From assembly GCA_036172665.1 (NCBI GenBank), contig CM069872.1, positions 53,864,101-53,928,100 of the forward strand: 64,000 nt of DNA, given 5' to 3'. The translations under genes were made by a program, and so were the position numbers. The notes beneath the pieces are model-generated. The model saw only the letters and a program-made list of their open reading frames with translations. It was not told the origin of the DNA and did not search any database. The stretch's first letter is position 1. Each line of letters starts with the position of its first letter. Positions 9,606 through 21,690 of the stretch are shown here, in pieces. The stretch is from Prosopocoilus inquinatus (Eukaryota; Arthropoda; Insecta; Coleoptera; Lucanidae).

Positions 9606-10380
9606 TATTTTTCAACGTGTCAATTCTTTCCGTTCGTTCGCTGTGGGTGCATTTGTATCAAAGCTTCAAAAAAAAATTCTTTTCACAAATTGATTGCGGA
9701 ATGCGACGCGAAACAATTACACGAACATGTACGACGTGACATTAGTAATTAGGCGGAATTACCGACGGATCTCGCGTTATTTTCCGTAATTTCACGGCAA
9801 TTATTAGGCTGCGAGCACGCAAATGCCAACTTATGCGAAGGAACGTCGAGCAAACAAAGACCTCTCGCGTTCGGCTCGCTTGCAAAACAAAGAAACAAAC
9901 ATGTTCAATGCTCTAGCAAGAAGTTCGTGAAATGCGGAATTTTTCTTACTGCTTTAAGAAGATGTCGACCTGATAGTTATCATCAAAAATGTCAGTTAAG
10001 ATTGCTCAAGTTCTCTGAATATTAAAGCAAATACTGTTATTTTAAGAGCTTCATTTCAAGATTCGAATACATCTTTGTTCTCGAGCCAATCGTTTTTGCG
10101 TTAGAAAAAAAAAAAAAAAAACTAATTGTTTTCCCTGTGCGAAAAGCCTGTCTATTCATTTATTCTTTTTTCTACTAATCTACTAATCACACTTAAATAA
10201 TGACACGTTTGCATAACATGGAAATAGATAACGCGTAGATAAGAGCTAATGTCAACAGTGATTGTTTAATCGTTTATTGCATTACATTAATGGGGATTTA
10301 GCAGTTTACGAGTTTCGCAATACAAAATTCCGGTTAATTCCGTCGCCTCATTTTTCCTTACTTTCTGTTAACAACGACCG
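9606..10380. other. Unique intronic DNA, nothing recognised
   Basis: Mixed-composition sequence with one long A run (about 10106-10121). No supported feature. Confidence 0.4.
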
Positions 10381-10399
10381 ACCCCCACGGAAAATTTGG

Positions 10400-11830
10400 C
10401 AAAAGCACAAGGATTAGTACTTCGGCAAAAAAATGTAATATTCGAACTAGTCTCGCGAAGCGCTTTCATTTGATGCGTCGCACGACGCGCTTTTCTTTTT
10501 TTTTTGGGTTGCGCAAGTCGCCATTTTTGATTCATAGATGGCGTTGCGCAAGCGCCAGCTAATATTTCAGCCAAAAAATGTAACATTTGGTCTAGTCTCG
10601 CGAGGCGCTCTCATTTGATGCTTCGCACGACGCGCTTTTCTTTTTTTGGGCTGCGTTAGTCGCCATTTTTGATTCATAGATGGCGTTGCGCAAGCGCCAG
10701 CTAATATTTCGGCCAAAAAATGTAATATTCGATCTAGTCTCGCGAGGCGCTTTCATTTGACGCGTCACACGACGTGCTTTTCTTTTTTTTGCGAAACGCA
10801 AGTCGCCACTTTTGATTCCTAGGTGGCGCTGGCACGAAATTCGCGTTCGCTTCTCTAAGATCTTTCATTTGAGGGGTCACACAATGGATTCTCAGTTTTT
10901 CCGAAACATGTTTCCGTCATAAGTCGGCCATCTTTGATTTCAAGATGGCGTCGCCTTGACAGTCACGTTCGTCTCTCCAAGACCTTTCATTTGAGGGGTC
11001 GCATGACGCATTTTCCTTTTCTGCGTAATCTGTTTGCATTAAAAGTCGCCGCCATCTTTGTTTCTAAGATGGCGTCGCCACCACATCCGGGTTTGTCTCT
11101 GTAAGACTTTTAATTTGGTGGGGCGCATGATGGGTTTTCGTTTTTTGTGCAATTAATTTCCACCCTTAGTCGGCCATTTTTAATGCCAAGATGGCGCCGC
11201 GTTGACAATCACTTTAATTTGGGTTTTTCTTTTTTGTGCAATTAATTTCCACCGTTAGTCGACCATATTTGATTTCAAGACGGCGCCGCGTCCTTGACAG
11301 TCACATTCGCCTCTCTAAGATTTTTTATTTGACGGGTCACATGACGCCTTTTCCCATTAAAAAAATAATTCCCGCCGTGGGTCGGCCATCTTTGACTTCA
11401 AGTCGTCTTTAGAGTCAGGTTCGCCTCTCTGAGATCTTAGATCTTTCATTTGATGGGTTACAAGACCTGTTTTTTTTTTCAACCAATTTCCAGTGGCGGC
11501 TCGTCGGGGTGGGCAAGGTAGGCAGCGACAGTGACAGTCCCGAAAAAAACAAATTTATTTGGAAGAAGCACCCGTCTTTCCCTGCCTTTTGGAGTTGTTG
11601 CCTATCCGCAGTAAATCATGACGAGCCGCCACTGTCAATTTCAATCGTAAGTCGGCCATCTTTGATATCAAGATGCCGTCGCTTTGACAATCAACGCTCG
11701 TCTCTCTGAGACCTGCCATTTGATGATGAGGTCACACGACGTGATTTGTTTTGGAAAAACTTTCGGTCGCACTGCCTTGTTTTTCAGCTTCAAGATGGCG
11801 CTTGGTTTGACATTTTTTTTTGGCCTGATT
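10400..11830. repeat. Degenerate tandem array of GCCAT...ATGGCG palindromic units
   Basis: Three well-conserved ~143-bp copies (about 10430, 10573, 10716) are followed by shorter, diverged copies of ~120-125 bp up to about 11830. Each unit contains an imperfect palindrome of the form GCCATCTTTGA...CAAGATGGCG (for example 10927-10950, 11051-11074, 11173-11196) and a CATTTGANGNGTCNCANGACG stretch. Open frames on either strand here are by-products of the repeat. The array is interrupted by a MITE at 11491-11634. Confidence 0.8.
11491..11634. mobile_element. 144-bp hAT-type MITE
   Basis: The ends CAGTGGCGGCTCGTC (11491) and GACGAGCCGCCACTG (ending 11634) are exact inverted repeats of 15 bp. The flanks CCAATTTC (11483-11490) and TCAATTTC (11635-11642) agree at 7 of 8 bases, the target duplication length of hAT transposons. 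It interrupts a unit of the tandem array, so it is younger than the array. Confidence 0.85.
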
Positions 11831-13290
11831 TTGGTTTCAAAAATTGCGCCCTTCGTTGTTAAACGACTTGAAAGTGTTCTTAAACAATCGAGCGAAAAGA
11901 GAGGAGGGAGAATGCAATTTTAGAAAGCAAAAAAGAGAAATAATTGGCGTATTTTATTATACAGGGTGTTGTTGTTCATAAATCGTAATTAATCTGGTGA
12001 TAGGTTCGGCCACCAGGCTAGGAATTAATTTCCTTCCATTGCAACGATTTATTGCAAGACAGCGGAGCGCGTTTACATTAAACCTCTCCTCGATTGGTTC
12101 CTTAATTGAAGAAATTTTTTTTGGATTTCCGGATTTGCTTAATATTAATCGGGCTCTCATGTTGAAAAAAAAAAAAAAACAAATCCGCTGAGCCTTCTTA
12201 GTAGATTCTTTTGCGCGCTAATGAATAGCTCAAATATAGTAGCGCACTGTATAATGTTAATCAAAAATTGTCTGGCGTGACTGTTACTGTTATTATTATT
12301 ATTTTTTTTTCAATCGAATCGAAATCCACCTCGTCGCTAGATTTCATAAATTTAATAAAATTCCTAACGAAGCGTTTCCTCATTTCCATTGTTTTAATTA
12401 ATTATGAGGCGACACGGTATAATACTACTACAAATGCAGTTATGTCGATGTGAAGTGTCCCAGCTGCGCCGCTGGCACGTTACTAAATCGAATGCAGACA
12501 CGTAGTACTTCCGTTAAAACCGTCCGTGCATTTTAAACAATTTCATAAATTACTGGAAACAAGCGCGATTATTTCCTGAAAAAAAAAATAAATAAATAAA
12601 TAAAAAAGCAACTCGGCCACAGCGTTGCCAGATGACGATGACGGATCACCCCTTCCCCATCACGCCGTTATTGTCCAATCAATTCATAACGTGTCAGAAA
12701 GTAACTCTCGCCACTCGCTGCCGCCGATCGGCGACGTTAATGGAATTTATTAACTTGTTCAAACAAGAAGAGCGGCGGAGGACGGGGAAGAAGAAGAAAA
12801 TAAAAAAAGAAACGCAAAACGCAGTAATCATTCCATTAGTACGCAGTCATTTGTTTGAGGAAGGCATTACTTTTAATCCGGCACTTTCCGAGGACTTTAT
12901 TTGTTAAGTCTTCAAGACGGGGCGGGAGCCGCGATCATCCATCTCTGTCAGTGCGCCCGGTGCACCCCCGACCCTCGGGAACGCGCGCCCTCTATAGCAG
13001 CAGTAGCAGCAGCAGTAGTAGCAAATCCCATGGTCAACGGAATCGCGATAAAAAGCGAATCTAAATTTGTTAAAGAAATCGGGGCACGCTCCCGACTTCG
13101 GTGCGCCCATTGTTGCCGGGGCACGTCCGTCTTCTTGTGTTGCTGTAAATTGATTTTTTTTGTCCAATAATATTCCATCAAGAAAAGAAAAGAAAACGAC
13201 GTAATCCGGATTTTTGCACGTGTTTTGAAACCCTGCCTTTATACAGGGCCTCAACAAAACTCAATCGTATGAGAGATGGAACAAAATTTG
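11831..13290. other. Unique island, partly GC-rich, no gene recognised
   Basis: Includes TATACAGGGTGTTGTTG at about 11960 and TATACAGGGCC at about 13241, which resemble ends of mariner-like MITEs but have no visible partner. The stretch 12900-13180 is GC-rich with a CAG repeat (about 12998-13020) and is open on both strands, but shows no family resemblance. Confidence 0.35.
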
Positions 13291-13299
13291 ACTCTGACA

Positions 13300-14180
13300 T
13301 CCTAACACCTTGTATAATAAAAATTGTCTTAGTACCCCATTTATTAATTTTTATGCAAGTTAAATTCTTCGAATCAATTTTTATTAATGATAAAATTCGG
13401 GGGTGTTTGTATACCCAAGTTGATATTTATTATTATACAAGGTCATGCGATGTTGGTGTCAATTTTTATTATTAGCGGAAAAGAATTGGATTGAGCATCA
13501 TAATAACTTGTATAATAAAAGGCGACTGGAGTGGTTTTTATTATTAACAAAAATTAACTCACCTCGTATAATGAAAATTGTCTTATATATCGTAATACCC
13601 TATTTAATATTTTTTTTATGCAAATGTCTGAATCAATTTTTATTAATTGATAATGTTCGGGGGGTGTTAATACACACTAGTTGATTTTTATTATACAAGT
13701 TACTGTGATGCTGGGGTCAATTTTTGTTATTTATAAAAGAAATTGGATCGAGCATCTCGCCTTGTATAACAAAAGTCGATTGGAGTATTTTTTTTTATTA
13801 ACAAAAACAGGCTCGAGCATCATCCTAACACCCTGTACAATGAAAATTGTCTTAAACATCGTAACACCCTATTTAATAATTAATTGATCGTGCAAGTTTG
13901 AAACAATTTTTATTAATAATTAAATTCGAAGGTGTTAGTATATTCGAGTTAATTTTATTTTTATATTATACAAGGTGCTGTGATGCCGAAGGTTAATTTT
14001 TATTTGTTAATAATAAAATTCGGGTGTTGGGGTTAATTTTTATTACTAATAAAAAAATTGGATATGGTACCGCAAATATCTTATATACAACAAATCGACT
14101 CGGGTAATTTTTAAAATAAAAAAAAATGATTCGGGCATCTTAATACCTTGTATATGATCAAAATTTATTTGAAGGTTCTT
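13300..14180. repeat. AT-rich tandem repeat, about three copies of ~255-270 bp
   Basis: The block (C)CTTGTATAATAAAAATTG is found near 13310, 13562 and 13830 and is followed each time by similar AT-rich text that includes CAATTTTTATTAAT, GTTCGGGGGTGTT and TTATTATACAAG. A fourth, weak copy fades out by about 14180. Confidence 0.7.
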
Positions 14181-14888
14181 GGCGCGCCCCATATGAGATA
14201 AATTGTTGTGCTACTTTTTGACTGACGTGCGTGCTTGTAATTTGGGTTGCCTACTTGGCAATATAAAAAGAAATATTTTTTTTTTTAATGAAACGAAATA
14301 ATTGTTTTTCCTTAACGTTTCAGCTGTGCTCGTAGACACAACACAGAACTCGAAACGACGTAATAAAATATTTACTCTGCGATAACGCCTCATCAAAACA
14401 CATATTGCAATAATTAAGAGCTTTTATCATCCGCGATATGTCGAGGCCGAAATATTTTACGCACGTCCTCCCTGTTGGAGAGACCTACAATTAAAAAAAA
14501 GAGAGAGAAAAAAAAACAAAATCTACTTTTATTAATTTCTTTTTTTTTGCGGCGTCGACTTTTAAAATTTCGTTTATCCGAGAGCAATTATTATACGGGG
14601 GTCGAACTTGTCAGGAGAAAAGCAAGAAAAAAGTAGATACTTTGCGTCGACGGCGAATACATTTGCATAAATTTCTGCGCCCGTATTGACCCCCACATAT
14701 TTCCCGGTGATTCACCGAATCGCCATGCGAACGGAGCCTCCGTGTTTACTACTACCTACCTCGGCGGCGAAAGCGTACGCGGAAAAACGTCGATTTTACC
14801 TGGAACTGTCGCATAAAATTATAATATAAAAAAAATAAATAAATGAAATGAAACGCAGACTTACGTCATTGTTTACCTGCAGCGGTTT
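14181..14888. other. Unique intronic DNA
   Basis: No gene or repeat structure recognised. Moderately GC-rich around 14630-14810. Confidence 0.35.
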
Positions 14889-16093
14889 TAGTTTTGATCT
14901 TCTAATACAGTACATACATATGGTCGAATTAGCTAAGTTGGCAAGACTGGATTAAAGTGAGGTTATGTAGAACAAACGGGGGAAATCTCCGCGCTCGACC
15001 ACAGAATTATAAAATAAGGAAGAAAGACTTTGTAAAGTTTTAGGTTTGACCTTCTAATACGATACGTACATGAGCTAGAATTAGCTAAGTTGGCAACACC
15101 GGATTAAAGTGAGGTTATGTAGAACAAACGGGGGAAATCTCCGCGCTCGACCACAGAATTGTAAAATAAGGAAGAAAGACTTTGTAAAGTTTTAGGTTTG
15201 ACCTTCTAATACGATACGTACATGAGCCAGAATTGGCTAAGTTGGCAACACCGGATCAAAGTGAGGTTATGTAGAACAAACGGGGGAAATCTCCGCGCTC
15301 GACCACAGAATTATAAAATAAGGAAGAAAGACTTTGTGAAGTTTTAGGTTTGACCTTCTAATACGATACGTACATGAGATAGAATTAGCTAAGTTGGCAA
15401 CACCGGATCAAAGTGAGATTATGTAGAACAAACGGGGGAAATCTCCGCGCTCGAGCACAGAATTATAAAATAAAGAAGAAAGACTGTGGGGTTTTACGTT
15501 TGACATTCTAATACGATACGTACATGAGCTGGAATTAGCTAAGTTGGCAACACCGGATTAAAGTGAGGTTATGTAGAACAAACGGGGGAAATCTCCGCGC
15601 TCGACCACAGAATTGTAAAATAAGGAAGAAAGACTTTGTAAAATTTTAGGTTTGACCTTCTAATACGATACGTACATGAGCCAGAATTAGCTAAGTTGGC
15701 AACACCGGATCAAAGTGAGATTATGTAGAACAAACGGAGGAAATCTCCGCGCTCGACCACAGAATTATAAAATAAGGAAGAAAGACTTTGTGAAGTTTTA
15801 GGTTTGACCTTCTAATACGATACGTACATGAGCTAGAATTAGCTAAGTTGGCAACACCGGATCAAAGTGAGATTATGTAGAACAAACGGGGGAAATATCC
15901 GCACTCGAGCACAGAATTATAAAATAAAGAAGAAAGACTGGGGTTTTACGTTTGACATTCTAATACGATACGTACATGAGCTGGAATTAGCTAAGTTGGC
16001 AACACCGGATTAAAGTAAGGTTATGTAGAACAAACGGGGGAAGTCTGCGTTCGACCACAGATTTATAAAATAAGGAAGAAAGACTTTGTGAGC
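14889..16093. repeat. Satellite array, eight copies of a 152-bp unit
   Basis: Units start near 14889, 15041, 15193, 15345, 15495, 15647, 15799 and 15947 and share TAGGTTTGACCTTCTAATAC, GAATTAGCTAAGTTGGCAAC and GTAGAACAAACGGGGGAAAT. Copies 3-5 and 6-8 match each other pairwise better than neighbours do (shared GAGCCAG, CTCGAGCAC and TTTGACATTC variants), so a 454-bp higher-order unit of three monomers has been duplicated. Confidence 0.93.
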
Positions 16094-18657
16094 CAAACAA
16101 ATTAATGAACAAACAAACCAATCACGTCGCTCCGCCGTGTCGATTCGCGCGGTTAAATACGGGACCGTTCGCGTTCGTGCCCCGTTCTGTGACGCGAGGG
16201 GGTGATGGAGGAGGGTGAGTTCATCACGTCGGTGTTCTTCCGTGACTCACGGTGCCACGCTCATCATCTTTTGGTCGTTAAGTGTTCATGTAGACATTTA
16301 CCACCGCACAAGTTCGAGACAATAAACCGCAACACTTGCTGCCAACATGAGCGAGCGAAACTTGGCGGACTCCAGGAGGAAGGTGCGACTTCTGTTGCGG
16401 TCACGTCCGACCTGAGCGGAATTAGAAACGAAGCGCAGAGAGCTGAAGAGAGAACGCAAAATGTGAAGGAATGTGAAAAAAGAAAATGCTCGTCGCTTTC
16501 TATTTTTTTTGTTTTGATTTTTTTTTGGTTGTCAGGATTTTAGATTCGCAAAAATGTTTTTTGTTGTTCGCGTTCGTCGGTGAAAGAAGGAAGGAAGCCT
16601 CGAAGAAAACAAGAGAACGAACGGGAACCGAGTTACAGCATCGCGAGCGTATTCAAGGATACGTAACTCGTTCTCCTCTTTTCACGATCTCCTCCTCTCT
16701 CTCTCTTCCCTCCGCTCGCGCGCTCTCTATCGACACCTACATTCCTAAATTGCTTCGAGTTCGTGAGCGCGCGCTCGTTCACGTTCCTCGTGGAAGAAAT
16801 CGGGCGAGCGAGCGAGCGAGCGAGAGAACGGGGGATTTAAAAACTTTCGTTTTAATCCAATAACTTCCGAAACTGTTTATCTAAGTTTCGGGAGGAGCCC
16901 GGGCGCGTGTATTATATTTTGACGTTAACTTCCAAACAGAAGTTCCATTGAAATCGTGTTTGTCGGCTCTAATTTAATCTCGTCCGTTGTTGCTTTTCTA
17001 TGCCCCGGATAGACGTAATCGTTTCAGGCCGTTATTGGACGATCGATGATGTAGTAGTACGTTTTGCTTCTTCTTCTTCTTCTTTTTGTTTTACAATCAA
17101 AACGTACATAGGCAACCATATTAACAGAAGGGTAATCGGTTCGGACGATTGCCTACTCGTTGGATGAATCTTGACGCGACGCATGACGTGATAAAGGAAT
17201 TAATAATTAATAAAGGTGATAAGAAACAATAAAACGAGTAGGTAAACAAGGAGGGGGGGGGGTTAATTTCTAAATTTAGATAACAGATGACAGCACCACG
17301 CGTCTGTCAAAATGCTTCTTCGTCGCAACCTGTGCATGCAGGCAGCGTTGTCAGATTTGAAACTAAAATCCCAATCGATTGAAACAAGTCGGAACTTTTT
17401 GAATAATATTTAATAAGAGTAATTTTTACTGAACGGCCGAAACGCGGTTCGGTTGTTTTATTAAAACGACCATCATCGACCAGATAGAGACTGTTTGAGC
17501 GTAGTTAGTGATAGAGCTTTGGAACAAAAACTCCAAACTCTCGCAAGGCAAGGCAAGAATGTGGCGAGCACATGTTTAATCCGGCCGGCGATTGTTTATC
17601 GTTATTTATAAAATCTCGACGGAAGCGTTAATAGACGTTCGAACGCTTATTTCTGGAAACATCGGCCGAGGTCGAGTGCCTTGTTTGATGTCGGTCGGTG
17701 GGGCCGCTGATTAATGCTCTTCGCTCGTAGTGGTGGCGTGGTTTTCGGTTTGTTTGTTTTTCGTGTGCTATGTTGGCGGAGCCTGTTTCATAATCGTGCT
17801 CGAAATCGAACGGAAAAAAGTTGTGATTTATTCGAGGAGCTCTTGCACGTAGGCTACAACAGCGTTGTCACGTCTTCAAAAGTCATATGCTGCACAAGAC
17901 TTATAAACAAAGCGAGGATTAAAAAGTACCCACCTCAGGTTATCGTCAGTCACTTTGCCACACAATCTACGCGATAAGCGGCTCACGATCTTTACGTTAA
18001 CTAATGTCCGAGGAAATACAAGTAACAATAACCCCCAATAACACTTCACTTCGATTTAAAAGTATTAACTACGCGATCGAAATAAGTAGCCTCCCTTAGT
18101 GGCGGTACTATTTTATCCTCGCTTTACTTATAAACATACTTCGGATGTTTCGAACGTTGCCATGGCTACGCAATGCGAATGTATGTGACTCATAATATGG
18201 TCTTCATATTGCATACACACTAATCATTGGTCCTCGTGTAGCGTAACCATGACGACACCAAAACATTTCTATCTCTTAACATTCGCTGTAGGTTTCGCAT
18301 GTCCCTAACGATTGAAAATTAAAATTAAAAAAGACTACGTAAAATTTTAGCAGTAAACTATTGAAAATGAAAAAAAAAATACAAAATTCAAAATGCAGCA
18401 ACGAATTCAAAACGCTGTCTGTCTAGTTTTCGATTTACAAAATTCGTCTGAAATTCAACGGAAAATCACCAACGAGATCTTATCACTACGTTGCCAACAC
18501 TTTGTTTTCCCTTACCCACTCTCCTCCCCCGTCGCCGCCATAAAAAGGAAACGTGTTAACCCGAAACTACAACGGCGTTATAAAATTTATAGTTGGACGG
18601 ATTTGATTTATGTCGTACACATTTTTAAAGTGTTGCTCGCGATACATTTGCATACGT
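16094..18657. other. Unique island with a possible unrecognised first exon
   Basis: Higher complexity and GC than the flanking arrays. It includes a short ORF with good start context at 16347 that runs into a donor-like AAG|GTGCGA at 16382/16383. A GAGC repeat lies near 16804-16824. No family was recognised for any longer open frame. Confidence 0.35.
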
Positions 18658-18661
18658 TTTA

Positions 18662-19537
18662 AGGCGCGTTTAGATTTGAGCACGCACGCACTGATCCTCC
18701 GCGAACGCTCAAGTGTAAACGGCTATGCGCGCACGCTCACGTTGTGTTTTCCTGTGCGCGAACAGCCGCGAGCTCGTATAGCCGTAAATATAATTCCCTT
18801 TGGTGCATTTAGACGAGCACGCACGCACTGATCCACCGCGAATGCTCAAGTGTAAACGGCTATGCGCGCACGCATATCATGCGCGAATGGCTGGCAGAGC
18901 GAGCCGCTCGATGTCGGTCTCGGGTACGTGCTCAAAGGAATTAATTGCTTCACGCATGAATGCGTAGTTTGAACGAGAAAAAAGTCGCATATTGAAAGCC
19001 ACGCGACACAGTCCTCGCAAAAAAAGGTTTCTGAATTTTCAGTTAGCTATGGAATGAACCAATGAAACAGCTTCGTTGCTTTGCAAGATTATGAAAAACT
19101 GCCTATTTTATGGAATGTGAAGCACGCAAAATATTATTTTTAAAAAATGACCTACCAGGAGCTTGTGAACAAATTAAATATTGAAAATTTAGACAGTGCG
19201 GAAGCACGAAAAAAGATAAAATGTTTATTGGGGCGATTTTAGTCATTGTAGTAAAATTTTTGAATTACTTATGACAACTCTCTGACACTAAATAATAAGT
19301 AGTAATTTATTTTGTCTCATAAAAATTAGGCGTTTGCCACGAAAGTCGATGTCTCGTTCGAATTTCTTTTTTTTTATTAAAATATGAATCACAATTATAC
19401 AGCCGCTGCTATTTTGTCGTCCGTTGTGTGCGCGAACAACTAGATCAGCCCATGCGCCAGAAAATAAATGCTGGTGAGCGCGAACGAATGCCGTGCGCGT
19501 ATGCTCAGCTCGTTCGTGCTCAAATGTAAACGCACCT
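18662..19537. mobile_element. 876-bp PIF/Harbinger-type element with decayed MADF domain
   Basis: The ends AGGCGCGTTTAGATTTGAGC (from 18662) and the reverse complement of AGGTGCGTTTACATTTGAGC (ending 19537) match at 18 of 20 positions. Both sides carry TTA (18659-18661 and 19538-19540), the 3-bp TWA target duplication of the PIF/Harbinger superfamily. Inside, 19066-19242 translates to a degraded MADF domain, and MADF/Myb-like DNA-binding proteins are the second protein of insect PIF elements. The left end contains extra inverted copies of the terminal motif. No transposase remnant was seen, so the element is non-autonomous. Confidence 0.85.
19066..19242 (+). pseudogene. MADF-domain remnant of a PIF/Harbinger DNA-binding protein
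   Basis: In one frame the sequence reads ...FVALQDYEKLPILWNVKHAK, a stop, then TYQELVNKLNIENLDSAEAR and a lysine-rich end, before another stop at 19240. The LW-VK, YQELV and EARKKIK positions are those of the MADF fold (three-helix DNA-binding domain). One internal stop and a deletion around it (the usual NR-R segment is missing) show it is broken. It lies inside the TTA-flanked element. Confidence 0.7.
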
Positions 19538-19761
19538 TTATATTCGGGCGTAATTTATTCGCGTACGTTTTCTTTCTCCCTCGTCTCGTGCGACCCACCC
19601 GATGCCTCCTGATAAACCCTAATAAAACTATAAATCTCTCCTTTTCTTTCTCTTCTCGACCCCCGCGCTTTATTGCCGAGGGGAAAGGAGACGCATTGTC
19701 GTACTCTGAAAAGAAGAAGGCGAATAAGAAGAAGACGAAAAAATCGACTTATTAAAAGTTG

Positions 19762-20092
19762 CCTGGCCAATATTGTAACGTCCATGTAGACCACCGATAA
19801 AGCCATATTATAAAATCCGCTACATCTAGTGGAAATTCCCGAAGATTCATCGAATATCTCGGAAGATGGTCAATATTGTAACGTCCATATAGACCACCAA
19901 TTCATTAAATATCTCGTAAGTTGGTCAATATTCTAACGTCCATATAGAGCACCAATTCACCGAATACCTCGGAAGATGGTCAATATTGTAACGTCCATGT
20001 AGATCAGCAATTGATCGAATATCTCCGAAGATGGTCAATATTGTAATGTCCATATAGACCACCAATTCATTGAATATGTCGGAAGATGAAGG
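19762..20092. repeat. Minisatellite, four regular copies of a 55-bp unit plus a diverged 106-bp start
   Basis: GGTCAATATTGTAACGTCCA starts at 19868, 19923, 19978 and 20033, exactly 55 bp apart, each followed by TAGACCACCAATTCAT-like text and ending CTCGGAAGATG. The first copy at 19762 is twice as long and contains unrelated sequence. Confidence 0.92.
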
Positions 20093-21130
20093 AATATAAT
20101 GATCGTGAAATTTGAACATGTTACTGGCAGGGGGGTAGTAAAAGCGAACAGATAAAACGGTGTGAAATATTTTGCAGGTTACAAATGGGGGGGGGGGGGG
20201 CGCTTTCGAATAACATAGAAATGTAAAATTATCTGCAATTACTTTTCTTCGCAACGTTTCCGCTAATAATCCAACCGAATAAAGTATTTAATATTCCAGC
20301 AATTTGTTGTAACGATGTAACAACATGATCCTAATTGAAAGAAGCAGGCAGGCAACCTTGGAAAAGCAGCAGCCCGACCATTTTACGAATAACGACCCGT
20401 TTATTAGCTGAGTAAGTTCTTTGTTCAATTGCTGTTATCACGGCTCACACATTTTAGTTTATTTTTAGCCTCGGTATCGTTGTTTATGCTTACACATGCA
20501 CGCACATACACATAACACACACACATACACAAACGAGAAAAACGATAGACGGTATCAACCTCGCCGCAATAAATTATTTATATTATAAAATACCGCGGCG
20601 TATTAATTAACCGCAATCTTTCAAATTACGCTCTCTGCGAATAAGAACGTAAGCAAGTTGCATGAAAAAATTCGATTCGAAAATTAGTGTTTCGGTGACC
20701 AATTCGGGGCTCCCCGGAATTAATTAAATCTGGAAAGCCGGCGGCAAAAAAGCGACCGGATAATCTCCGCGCCGAGCTAATCGGGTATTGATTTTGGGCC
20801 TTGCCCCAATTCGACGATCGCAGAAAAGAAAATTGTCATCTTAGGACCCCCCCCCCCCCATTCACCGCTTAACATGATTGCGAAGAAGAAAGAATGTACA
20901 GAAACACCTCAAAAATCTTGAAGATCGGAGACTATTTTAGAGTAGACTGCTAGACGTGTTATATTGGTGGCCTATATGTTAGGATGTAAGAAGTCGTATT
21001 TAAGAAAAGAAAACAGGAACACCTCCCCAAAAACATTTGTTGCTGAACTTAACTTTAATCCATAAATTTTTTCGTACTTTCAACTTTTTTAAGTATTTCA
21101 AAAAAAATTGCTTCTACAGAATGGAGTGCA
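20093..21130. other. Unique intronic DNA
   Basis: A G run (20186-20200), a C run (20847-20860) and a CA-rich stretch (20496-20531) are present; nothing else supported. Confidence 0.35.
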
Positions 21131-21690
21131 ACGTGATATAATAAGTCGGGTCAGTTGACCTAGAGTTGAGATTTATTGAGGTTGTTGACTTCAGTTGAAT
21201 TTTGTTGAGGTTCATTTTACTCCATGTACAATTTTTAATATTTTTTGTTTACTTTTTTATTTTTTTAAATATCGTTTTAAATTTTTAGCTTGGGTTAAAT
21301 TGAATTAGGTTGAGTGCAAGTTTTTGTATAGATTTAATTCTTTTACTGTCTCTAATTTTTAATTTTCTTTTGTCTGTTGTTGGATTGAGTTTGGTTGTCC
21401 TTGACATTGGTCGAACGTCGCTTTAATCATTTTTTTTTAATTTTTACTTGTTTTACTTTACATTTTTTGTATTTTTAATTTTTTGCTTCAATTGAATACT
21501 GTTAGGCAGAGTTCCGTTAGGTTGGGTTGACTTTGATATTTGTTCAGTTTGATTTTAACATTTTCTTATTTTTATTTTGTTTTATATTTCTTTTTCTTAT
21601 TTTTTTTTTCAGTTGGATTGAGTGGACGTTGAAATTTTTTTGTCGACTATTTTTTTTGTTATTAATTTTTAATTTTTTGCTTGGGTTAAG
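21130..21690. repeat. Cryptically simple T-rich block with GTTGAG/GTTGGGTT motifs
   Basis: T-rich top strand with recurring TTTTTAATTTTT and GGTTGAGTTG-type words, without a strict period. It resembles the block at 29520-31000. Confidence 0.5.

Noticed and set aside
12855..13257. Overlapping open frames on both strands in a GC-rich segment
   Set aside because: Openness on both strands in several frames is expected from the GC-rich and CAG-repeat composition.
16202..16543. 113-codon + strand open frame
   Set aside because: No domain; it overlaps donor-like sites and a better-placed short start at 16347.
9361..20092. CRISPR-like appearance of regular short repeats
   Set aside because: These are contiguous tandem repeats without unique spacers, in a eukaryotic genome.
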